A stretch of 64,000 nucleotides of DNA from Metaphire vulgaris. Lineage: Eukaryota; Annelida; Clitellata; Crassiclitellata; Megascolecidae. The stretch spans positions 11,600,725-11,664,724 of the forward strand of contig CM030837.1 of NCBI GenBank assembly GCA_018105865.1, given 5' to 3'. Of this stretch, positions 9,330-21,300 are shown piece by piece (positions within the stretch are counted from its first letter, which is position 1; every line of letters starts with the position of its first letter). A program made the translations under genes and the position numbers. The notes beneath the pieces were generated by a model. The model made no database searches, was not told where the DNA came from, and saw nothing but the letters and a program-made list of their open reading frames with translations.

Positions 9330-12300
9330 CTGAAAAAATAGAAATCTCCATTAAACAAAAAATTCTGATTTTTTACTTGTGTGTGGCTTTGATACTCTCA
9401 TGATACAATGGCAGTGGAGGGGAAGTATAAGATTGAAAAATCAAAAATGAGTCATCAATGCAGGTAGGCTGAAACAATGTCAGCCAGTAAAGAAAATGTA
9501 TGTGTGACAACCATACAGTTCAGCCAGTTCAGCTCAGGACACCAAATGTTTTTCTGATAATTGAATGCTAAAACAAAGCCCTAGTTGCTTCAAGGTTACA
9601 AGTTAGTCAAACAACATATCATGAATATATGCAATAACAATGGTAATTAACTCCTTAACCAGACAATGTTATGTACATCAAATTAAATATGAAGTTAACC
9701 TAACCATTACTTATGGCTACCATCTACAAGCATCTTTAATTATACATTTTAATTGCATGTGCAATATTGACAATGATGAGTCATGAAGTCATGAATCTTG
9801 TATGCACAATATTTAAAAGGATCATATATATGTAGCCTTAACTGTCATGACAACTAATGAAGTCAACTATAAAGAAATACATCAAGAGTTCACTGTTAAC
9901 TAAACATTAACATGCAATGTGTGACAACCATCCAGTTCAACATGCAATCTTAACTAAATGATGATGGTTGCTTTATGCAATATAAACATATGCACATATG
10001 CAATCTTAATCATTTATCCTATTTGACTTATGCAGATGACACCCCCTCTGCCTCCTAGTAGTAGTAAGCAGTCCATCGGGAACGATGATGACTTTCAGAG
10101 TATTTATATGATAGGCTAATGTACAGTAGTTTTGTTCGCTATATTTAGGCCTAATAATGTTTAACCCTTCGACGGGCGTGGGGTCAAAAATGACCCCAGA
10201 CGGCCCTTTGTAAGCACGGTATGATGGCAAAATTAAATTTGGTACTTTGAGCTTTCATGACATTGTTCCCTCAGGATGGTACTACCTATTCCAGTATAGT
10301 ATGCGAACAAATTGATGATGATTAAAAATTAAAAGCATATTTATACAAATAGGGTCATGGGGTCATTATTGACCCCAATACTGTTTAGCATTTGTGTCTC
10401 ACTGGACTACAAGATTACACAGTTTGCCTATGTGGCATAGCAATGCTGATAAGTATCAGCGTCTTTTTATATTGTACATTTTACTTTCTTAGACAAACTA
10501 CATGTACAGCGCCAATATATATTCCGGTAAAGGTAGCCCTGATGAAGGTCCGTGCAAGGATCTGGGAGGAAAAGTTGTCCGCCAACTCTTGCAACCTCTT
10601 CACTGTGACGGTCGCAACAATACCACTGATAACTATTTCACGTCTCTGGCCCTAGCTAGAGATATTCTGAACATGAAGAGAGCAACTATGGTTGGTACTA
10701 TCCGTGCCAATCGAGTAGGGCTGCCAAAAGAATTTGTAACTCCGGCCGGACGCAAGGTACTCATCCCTTGTCGGGTTCAAAGAGACCGGCGACTCCTCAT
10801 TGGTTTCTTACAAATGATAGAAACTTTCAGCACTAAGTTCGCAACCAGACGTTGGCCAGTAGTGCTGTTCTGTAATCTGATAGATATTGCGGCACTAAAC
10901 GCTTTCGTCCTTTTTGGTAAGTTGAAGGTGGACGGAACTGACGGAGAAATATGCCGGCTGTTTATCAAAAGTCGTAGTCATAAGTCTTTATCAAAAAGAC
11001 TGGGAAAAGGTCTTTGTAAAGAGCTACAGGAGCAGCGACAATCTGTTGCAACTCATCCTAGTCTGATCAGAGCACGACTAGTAGAAGCCACTCAGAAGCC
11101 GCCAAAGAAACGAGGTCAGTATCATGTTTGTGCCAGACAGGAGGACAAAAAGGCCACGGTTACGTGCAAGGCATGTCACAAGAATCTGTGTACTGTGCAG
11201 TGTGAGATCGTCTGTTTGAAGTGCCTCTCTTCTAATTGACGAAATACTTTTGATGATATAGGCTTAGGCCTACGGCTAGCTTTAAGACATTAACGAAGGA
11301 CATTTACAGTAATTTTTTGTGTAACCGCTGTGGTATCATGAACATCTCGATCTTTGTACGATCCAACTTTCCCCGGCTATCTCCCTGAACTAGTTCACAG
11401 GCCTTCGCCTACTGACCGGCGTCATCAAATCAAATCAAATCTGTTTATTAGTATCAAGAAAATATCAATGACAGAACCAGTGATCTTCAATGTCACAAAT
11501 TTATAATGTAAAAGAGTTATACAGGCAAAAGGTCAGTAAATAAATAAAATTACTATATATGAAAGATTTAAATTTATAAAATTACAGTTGACATTTAAAT
11601 GATTTAGAAACTAAAGGGAGAAGCAGGAGAAGAGAAACATTCTCTGTTCAAGGCCTGCTTTCCTGGTGAACCAGTAAGCTTATACTAACTATGGACATGT
11701 TCCAATTGACTGAATACTATGTTTATAAATACAGAAAGCAAGTAACAACCAGAAACAAATTTTAACATATGGTGCAAAGTGAGGGTGCAGCGTGCAAAGT
11801 GCGAATACATATACATACTTTAAGCTAATATTTCGCAGAATCAAGGTGACATATATTTTGAGATTAATGAACTTGAAATAGTTTCTTTAAATTTATAGAG
11901 GGATCTAATTTTCTTAGTTTCATTAGATAGAGAATTCCAAACTTTGGGGCCAGAGAATCTAACACATTTTTCATATATCGACGTATTTCTAGTATTAACA
12001 AAGAAGTTGCCTGTAGTACTTCGTGTATAATGTGAGTGGATATCAGAGCAGAGGTTAAAATATGTTTGAAAGTGGGCAGGAAGAAGCATATTCTTTATTT
12101 TAAACATGAAGGTAGCTACCTGAACAACCTGAATGTCATGGATTTTTAATAGGTTTAGGTGTTTGAAAAGGGGATCAGTATGTGCGAGGAAGGGGGAATG
12201 GGATATAATCCTTATCACCTTTTTTGGAGGAGAAATAGATTATTTATGCTTGTATTAGAATAATTTCCCCAGGACAGATTGCAATAGGTTAGATATGGTA

Positions 12301-15300
12301 ATATGAGAGATTTGTATAGCAAGACTAGGTGAAGAGAGGGAAGTGATGATTTTATTCTGGCTAAAATTCCTATATTTTTTGTAATTTGTTGAGAGATTTC
12401 AAGAATATGTTTGTCCCAATTTAGGTGCTGTTGTATTATTATACAGAGAAACTTAGTGTGGTCCGTGCGAGTGATACTAAGGTTTCCAGCTGTGATGGTA
12501 TCGGGTATGTGGAATTGAGCTGATCGTTTTTTTGTGGAATACCGGTAATATGAAATGAGTTTTACTTACATTGACAGAAAGTTTATTTTGCTGAAACCAT
12601 TGGAGTACATTTGGTAATTCTCTAGATGCGACGTCTATGAGGACTTTGGGATCTTTATTTGAGATGTATAGGTTAGTATTGTCAGCATAAAGGATAAATT
12701 TATATTGATCTGATGATTCGTGGATATCATTTATATAGATTAAGAATAGGATGGGACCGAGTATGGAGACATGGGGTACTCCACATGAAATGTCGAGAAG
12801 ACCTGAGGACTCGTTTTCAATTTGGACATACTGTTTTCTGTGAGATAAATATGAGGAGAACCAGTTTAGAGCAGTTCCACGGACGCCATAGTGGCTAAGT
12901 TTATTTATGAGTATAGAATGGTCAAGAGTATCAAATGCCTTTGAAAGATCGATGAAAATGCCGAGAGTAAATAGGTTAGTATCCATGGCTGCAGATATTT
13001 TATCAATGAGTTCAGTTACGGCAAGAGAAGTATCGTGATTGTTACGGAACCCGAACTGGTTGTGGTATAGTAGGTCATGCTTAGCTAAGAAGTTATTGAG
13101 TCTGTTGCAGACTAGTTTTTCTAAGATTTTAGAGAGGGCAGGAAGCATGGAGATTGGTCTGTAATTATTTATTAGATGCGGATCGCCATTTTTAAATATG
13201 GGAATGACCTTAGCAATTTTCATGTCTGAGGAAAAAATGCCAGCTGAGAAGGATAACTTAAATAGGGAAGATAGTATGCTAGCCAAATCAGGAATAATTG
13301 GTTTGATAATTTTCATAGGTATATTATCTAACCCATAGCTGGACTTAGATTTAAGGTTCCTAGTAACAGCGATAATTTCTTCCGGAGTTGTCGGATTGAG
13401 AAAGAAGCTATTTGGATAAGTATGTCTGAGATAGGTTTGTGTATTTTGACCAGGCTGGGTGTGAATTTCTTTAGCTAAAGAGGGACCTATATTGGTAAAA
13501 AATTCATTGAATTTAGTAACAATAGTGTACGGGTCTGTAATGTTTTGGCCATCGTGTATAAAGTATTGAGGTAGGTTTCTATTCTGATCTTGGTTGAGCA
13601 AGTTTTTTTAAAACTTTCCAGGTACATTTCATATCAAATTCATTTCATATCAGCTCCGATCTGGTCACAGTGTCAAGTTGCTTGTTCCCCCTCCATCCAA
13701 GACCGTGCAACTTGGCGAGAGATCCGTTAAGTGGGGGAACCCTATCCTCTGGAACGCCCTACCTATCAACGTGTCTATGGAATCTAACATCGAATTGTTT
13801 GCAAAGAAACTTAACACATACTTGTTTGATATATCGTATAAGTGCAGAATGTAAAGTGCTCTTGACTTGGTCTTCAGTTATGATTATTGCGCTATATAAA
13901 TTGACATTTAAACATAATATAACATAACTGTTAGACTTATAAGACAATAAAGTTAATGACTTTGTTGTTGTTCAATATGTAGTGTATGATTATTTTACTC
14001 AAATGCATTATAATTAGCATGGGGTCAAAAGTGACCCCACGCCCTTACTTGTATAACACTTTTCACACCCATTGAAGGGTTAATGAGTTCGCTGGTGACT
14101 GATGAGTCCGATTTTGGATGCACAAATCCTGCCACAGTCGGCACAAAGAAAACCGGCAGTGGTGAAAGATGCTGAGTTGAGGCGATTCTTCCGGTCTTGT
14201 CGTCTTCTTTCAGCATTGGAGATGCGTTTGTTTTCCATGATTGTAGGACCAGTATGGACAAGTTTGCGCCATTGTGTGCGGTCACCAGCCACTGTCTTCC
14301 AATTGTTTGGATCAATGTTGTACTGCTTCATGGTGACCTTTAACTGATCTTTGTATCTTTTGAGCTGTCCGCGTTTCTGTCGACGACTGGATGAAAGTTC
14401 ACCATACAAAAGAATTTTAGGAAGGCGACCGTCTTCCATGCGATAGAGATGCCCCGACCATCTGAGCCTCATTTTCGACAGAGTGGCCTCCACACTTACA
14501 GAGTTAGCCTTTATTAGTACCTCCATGTTAGGTACTCTGTCTTGCCAACGAACTAAAAGAATGGAGTGTAAACATCTTATATGAAATGCCTATAAGGTTC
14601 TAACGTGACGACTAATGCCTCCTAATGGCAATGTCGCCAATGTTTGTCAGACTTTCAGTCTCGCTGCTGCCCCTCTTGGCCTGAAGTTTTCTTGGGCCAA
14701 AACCAGACTCCAGAATCTGGGCTTCAATGAAAGGCCTATGTCAGTGAATATTGGGAGCAAGTCAAGTTGAGCCAACAGTTCACATATCTAGGCAGCATCA
14801 AGTCATCTGATAGCTACAGCAGAGATGGTCTAAAAAGATGCATCAGCCTGGCATCCTCTACCATGCACTTGGTGAACAGGATCTGGAGGGAAAAGTGACT
14901 CTCACTATAACTCAAGATATGCCTGTACCGCATGCCTATCCTATCCACCTTCCTATAAACAGCTGAAATGTGGACTTTGTGTTCTAAAGTCTTAACTCTT
15001 CCATGGCCAATGCGGTCTTTTTTGACCACACAACAAAAACGCACCTATTTCTAAATAGAGACCGCTAAATTTAGGATCTAGGGTTATTCTAACGAAAGCC
15101 AACATGCTTTCGCTTCTAAAACATGTGAAAAAACATTTTATTTTGTGAGTTTGACCACGAAAATATATCGATTTGTTGGCGAGATTTGCGGTCCTTCTGG
15201 CATTTAAATTTTAAATACCCTTATATACACAGTGGCAGAAGTTTTATTCAACTAAGGAAGTTTTGGAAGCGATAAAAAATAGTAAGTTTGATGACATGGG

Positions 15301-18300
15301 AATTTTGAGGCCCGATGGCAACGAAAATGAAAAAAAATTCTGCTTGACAGTACAAAAAAACCAAGCCTGTGAACTTTTGTGACATGTGTCAAAAATAATT
15401 ATGTCATAATTGCTTCAACACCTTTCACACAGGATCCTTTCTAAACTAGAATATCACATTTTATATAATTTTTAATGTCTATTACATATGTGTATGGTAC
15501 ATGTTTCAGAGAGTTTGCTAATAATGTCTTGTTGCTAACAAAACTTTTTAGGAACTTTTTTGACAAGTGCCAAAAATACATATGTCATAATTGCTTTGAG
15601 ACCTTTCATACAAAATCCTTTGTAAACTAAAATATGACATTTATACATTTATATGATATATATACATCTATATATGAGTTTTAAAATGTTTATTGCATAT
15701 GTGTAAATGTTTCAAATAGCCTACTTACATTGTGTTGTTGCTGACAAAATTTTTGATGAACTTCGAAGTCCAATTTTAAGTTTTTAATTTTTATATATTC
15801 TCATGAAATATGAAGAATGTACCGGTAAATGCAAATGTTACATTTTCTTTTCATATTTTTTTGTAGATAATCAAAAACCCTTTCAAATGATATATGCATT
15901 GTAAATATTGCTGTGATATTTGATTTAAAACATTTTGGGAAACTGTTGAGGGGTAAATTCTTAGCTCTTTGGCTGCCATGTTGTGAAAACAACATGGCAG
16001 CCAAAGAGTTAAGAACATTAAAGGCCTTTCACACCAAAAGTCGGCATATGATTATGGAAATCTGCTGGTAAGACTTCATCCCCAATGCCGACGTCCTCTC
16101 TCATGCTGAGCTACCATCAGTGGCAGAAATGATTTCTGGATACTGCCTTGCTGTCTTTGGACATATTGCTCATTTGGATGAAAATGTTCCAGCCCATTGG
16201 GTAATCCGGTGTCACATCAACCAGTCATCCGGCCATTGTCCTAACCGAATTCAGGACGTTTCATCTCAGGACGATTCATCTCAGGACGATTCATCTCAGG
16301 ACGATTCAATGCGGACGATTCATCTCAAGGACTATTCATCTCAGGACGTTTCATCAGGAGGACTATTCATCACCCTAAACTTTACCCTAATCTTTACCCT
16401 AACCCTAATAACTTTATCCAAGATGAATAGTCCTCCTAATGAAACATCCTGAGATGAATAATCCTCCTGATGAAACGTCCTGAGATGAATAGACCTTAAG
16501 ATGAATCGTCCTGAGATGAATCGTCCTGAGATGAAACATCCGGATACCGTCCTAACCACTTTTGGAGACGTCCTCATGGACAGCCAAGGAACTGGTAGAT
16601 AGACCAGCTACACCAACTCGAACGTTCCACCTACCACTCTATGGCGAAGCACCATATTTCAAGGACATGGACAAAAGGCGACATTATGGCTCCAGACGGC
16701 TACATGCTGCTGCTGATGATGATGCAGTGGGTACGCGGACGATTGACCACAGGACGATTGACCATAGGATGTTTGACCACTGGACAATTGACCACTGTGG
16801 ACGTTTGACCACTGGACTGTTGACCACGACGGAAGTTTGACCACTGGACGTTTGACCACAGCAGACGTTTGACCACTGGACGATTGACCACAGCGGACGT
16901 TTGACCACTGGACGATTGACCACAGCGGACTTTTGACCACTGGACGATGGACCACAGCGGACTTTTGACCACTGGGCGTCTTTTTACATGAGCTTTGCAT
17001 TGTTTTACTAGATATGTGTTTCACGTACTGTATAAGTTTACATTTGCCTAGCGTTGCTTTACTTTATATATCACTTATTTGCTGTCTGACTACGTTGCTT
17101 TTATTAATGTGTTTTTACATTGCATTGGTTTATTAAATGTGTTTTTGGCTTACTTAACGTTTGCTACTTATCGTTGGCGGACGTTTGACCAGGGGACGAT
17201 TGACCACTAATCGTCGGCTGTGGTCAATCGTCCAGTGGTCAAAAGTCTGCTGCGGTCAATCGTCCAGTGGTCAAACGTCCGCTGTGGTGAAACGTCCAGT
17301 GGTCAAACGTCCGCTGTGCTGAAATGTCCAGTGGTCAAACGTCCTACAGTCAAATGTCCAATGGTCAAACGTCCTGTGGTCAATCGTCCTGTGGTCAATC
17401 GTCCTGTGGTCAATCGTCCTAGAACCGATGCAGTGACAATAGAAGCACTGCTAAATTAAGTCAACTTCAAAATTCCAGCAAAATATGCAAAATAGGATAC
17501 CGTGTATACTCGCGATAAAGTCGATCCGATTATAAGTTGACCCTTAAATTTTTTGGATTTGAAGGTGTCTAAAATCATTGACCCAGGTATAAGTCGAAGT
17601 GACGTCACCGCGGCACACCCTCTTGAGGTGATCATGAGAGTTGGAACAATGGAGGACGCTAGCTGGGCACGCGGCGCTATTGTGTCGAATGAAAAACTGT
17701 TTTAGCTTTGAACAATCAAGAAACTGAACGATTTTGACATTCACAGATTGATTCCTGACGATTAAGAAAACTTTAAATCTGCTATTCGCTCATTTTTGGC
17801 AATTTGAACAATTTAATTAATCTTTAAAAAATTTTAATATTTATGTGGCACCAATATATTACAAATAATATTTATTTGGCACCTATAAATTACAAAGCTT
17901 AAAATCGCTGATGCCAACTTTTATTTAGATGCCATAGCGTATGTCGAAAGCAATTAATTACACAAAGTTTTAGCTAAATTAATTATTTTCGACATCCTAT
18001 GTATGGAAACTTTATCCAACAGTTAGTGCCTCATAAATAAGTCGAGGTCAGGATATGAAGCTCATGAATTGGTCTTAAATTATTCAACTTTAACGTGAGT
18101 ATATATGGTAGTTCTTTCTTTCTCAATTATAATATGTGGTTGCTCTTTTCACGATATTATAGGAATTTAAAAGGGCCACAAACAGTTATCAAAAGAAGAC
18201 CCACATCTATAAGATATGCTAAGTATTTATTAACTGAAATTACTGCCATTTACCTGTGCTTCAGATCTGGCTACTATGTCTTCAAAAGGACCAGTTTTAA

Positions 18301-21300
18301 AGGACTCATAAATTTGTTGCTGCCTCTTTTTCTCTTGCTCTTTGGCCTTTTGATCGTGTTCTACAACAAAAATTACAGCAGCATAACATTGTTTTGCTGA
18401 TTTATATATTTTTATTTGAATAATAGATGTCATGCTATGTTTTAGAAACATGACTATTGATAAATAATAACTCTCAAAATGCAAAAATCAGATGCAGTAC
18501 AACATAACATACCCAAAATTTTCTTCATTGATTCAAATGTGACTTCTTCTGTAGCAGTCTTCTTAAAATCAGAATAAAATTAAAGCAAGGCAATCAAGTT
18601 TATGTCGAAATGAACTTGATAAATATTTTAGGACAGGCATCAATGTTCAATTTTCTTTATAATCTTTGTAGAAACTGGAATGAAAGTTTTGCAATAAAGG
18701 ATATTCATAAAAGGTTATTTCCAAAAACTAGTACCGTACATACTCGCGGACAAGTCGACCTCACAGATAGATTGGCCCCGTTTTTTGGCAAAAAATTATG
18801 AATTTGCTATGACCCATGTATACCAGTAAGTCGACAAGGAAATTTAGGAGCTTACAGATTTCTTGAATTGCCTAATAATGGCCACTGAAATTGAGTTAAC
18901 AGGTGGCCACTCCCCTCCTCCAACCCGAAGTCTCCAAGCTGTTTACAGGTCAAAGGTTTTTGCGGTACACAGAGGCCAAGGTCAGCCGCGCGGTCAAACA
19001 GACAGCCTTTCCCCTCCTCCAACCCAATGTCTCCAAGCTGCTTACAGGTCAAAGGTATTTGCTGTAGAGAGGCCAAGGTCGGCTGCGCAGTCAAACAGAT
19101 AGCCTCTCCCCTCCCCAACCCGTCGTCTCCAAGCTGCTTATAAGTTGACTCGGCGTTTTAAAGTAAATTTTAAGGCATAAATTTCTCAACTTATCCGCAA
19201 GTATATATGGTATTTTACAAACTAGACATTTCATATTATGATATTCTGTCAAACATGTCAGCAATTTTTAGCTCTAAATACCTATCTTAGCTTAAAGCTA
19301 AAATAGCTGAACCTCCTGAAGTTCTCTGTAAAGTTTAGGTAAGGTTAACAATTATATTCTCTCTTCTCTCTCATAAAGCCCTTTTATAGTAAAATCTGTT
19401 ATTATAGTCATCCATCATTCATAATTTAGGGCAGGACATCACATATTATACACTAATATCCTTGTAAAACTGGAATGGAAGTTGAGAAAGAAAGACAACA
19501 AGAAGACTGGGAACCATGTTTCTGGCTTTCATCCTTTTAAGTGCCTGTTTAACATTAATCATTTTCTTAACTGAAGCTTCCATTAAGATGAGATCATCCC
19601 ATTATTAAAATTGAGGACTGTTCATTATTCCAATTTTGTGGTGTGTTGTGTGCTGCCGATCTTTTCATTCTTTGCCATATCAATGTTTCATTTGCCTTTT
19701 GTTTCCTTCAGATGCAGTGTCCATATTTCTGCTCCACATAACATCACACTACAAGTTGGTACTTTTTTCATTGGTTTCTTTGATCCCTTATTTAGTCTAC
19801 TTCTCAGTTGTTTACCTCATGCAGTAAATGGCTATTTATCCATTGGTAGTCTTCCTTCTTTCTTGTTGTGATTTTTATATTCTCCATGATACACTTTCCA
19901 GATATTAAAAACCATCCCTTTCCTTTAACCACGCTATTGTCAAATTTTCAGGCATATAATGTGCCCGGGTGTATAATGAGCCCAAGCATATAACGTGCGG
20001 ATAAAGGGGAACTTATGTAGAAGAGATTTTGAATAGCATGTCACGCATATACTGTGCATTGATTGTGTCATAGCATCAGTTGTCTAACTACCAATTACAA
20101 ATTCAATAACCTGGTTAATTACAATCCTCTTTCCCTTGAATGTGGCTGCCGGCAGGGAGAGAGAAATTGCTTTTAACCCCTTAATGGGGAATTCAATTTT
20201 AAAAGTCGTCACCATACTGGGTAATTAATTTAGAGAAAAAGCGCTCATATGAACTGTGAACATATACGTTTTAAATTTACTACATCTCAGGCTATATAGA
20301 AGCTAAAGAAATGAGGTTTGCACCGTTGTTTAGCATTTTTATTGGTCTTTCGAACCATCCATACAAAAAAATTTTTGAGGGGTAGGGTCCACTCTACAGC
20401 CTATAACCGGTCCCCTCCCCAAAATTATGTTCAAAGCTCAATAGCAAAACGTTTTCAGCGGTGACCAACCTTTTGAGAGCTGCAAAGTTATAGATGGGGT
20501 GTAATTGGAACAGAATAGTTCAAAAATTTTGAAGATCGGACCCAAATTGGGGTAGTTATCACTTTCTAAACCCTAAAACTCTTTGCTCGGAGAAAATTTT
20601 TTCCTGGAAATTTTGCAAGCTGAAAAATTACATTTCAGTATATTTCAGGCTATATAGAAGTTTAAAAGTGAGGTTTGCACCATTGCTTAGCATTTTTATT
20701 GTTCTTTCTAACCATCCATGCCTAAAAATAAATTTTGGGGGTAGGGTCCACTCTACAGCCTAAAATCGGACCTCCTCCCCAAATTTTTTTTCAAAGCTCA
20801 ATAGCATAAAATTTTCAGCGGTGACCCCCCTTATGTGAGCGGCAAATTTGTAGAGGGGTGTAATTGGAATAGAATAGTTTAAACATTTTGAAGATCGGAC
20901 CACATTTTGGGTAATTAGGATTTTTCAAACCCTAGAAATGACACTTTTGCAAAGCCAAAATCCGACCCTCTGTCGAATAAAGCCTATTTTTCTAGCTTAT
21001 AATGGTCACAATCGCTAAAAAAGAGCTACCATCTACCGAATGGATAACAACTATATCGAATTATTACATTAGAACGTTTATATATGGCGAACCCCGTTGC
21101 GGAACAGACGCTGAAGTGGCGCGCCGTTTATAAATGGCAATCCCCGTTGGCGAAAGATTGACACGTGCCGTTTATAAACGGCGCTTCCCGTTAAGGGGTT
21201 AATTGGGTTTCCATTCACTGCCGACTGTCATAATGCCGTAATAGGCCTACATCAATTGCTTAACTATCAACTACTGAATTCAATAACCTGGTTAATTACA

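Larger units (their letters stand above)
10165..14079 (+). mobile_element. Decayed piggyBac element containing nested LINEs
   Basis: The element is flanked by TTAA at 10161-10164 and 14080-14083. Its ends are CCCTTCGACGGGCGTG and, inverted, CCCTTCAATGGGTGTG, each followed inward by inverted GGGGTCA...TGACCCC motifs. A transposase remnant on the plus strand (10502-11239) confirms piggyBac. The 3' half is swollen by LINE sequence (11407-13930). It entered a LINE reading frame on the minus strand at the stop codon: the second TTAA supplies the TAA of the 14080-14526 frame. Confidence 0.9.
14600..16729 (+). pseudogene. LINE RT C-terminal region, split by three later elements
   Basis: Plus-strand pieces occur at 14600-14991 (FTYLGS-like, then a region ending at AEMWTL), 16009-16246 (AFHTKSRHMI...FGHIAHLDENVPAHW) and 16549-16729. 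The joins fit: removing the TTAA-flanked insert restores the frame across ...CSKVL/RTLKAFH..., and removing the 16247-16548 foldback leaves a single GTCCTAACC. Several stops and frame changes show long decay. A GATGATGATG tail at the 3' end was the target of the second foldback. Confidence 0.8.

Noticed and set aside
16373..16415. Interstitial telomere or chromosome fusion point
   Set aside because: Only a few imperfect CCCTAA units lie in the loop of a small transposon bounded by a 9-bp duplication, so a fusion point is not needed.
16238..17435. CRISPR-like spacing of short direct repeats
   Set aside because: The DNA is animal, the repeats are degenerate, lack unique equal-length spacers, and are better explained by foldback arms.
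16659..17459. Open frames rich in VVKRPLWSIVQWSN or similar
   Set aside because: They are translations of the inverted GGACGNTTGACC arrays of the foldback element, present in three frames at once.
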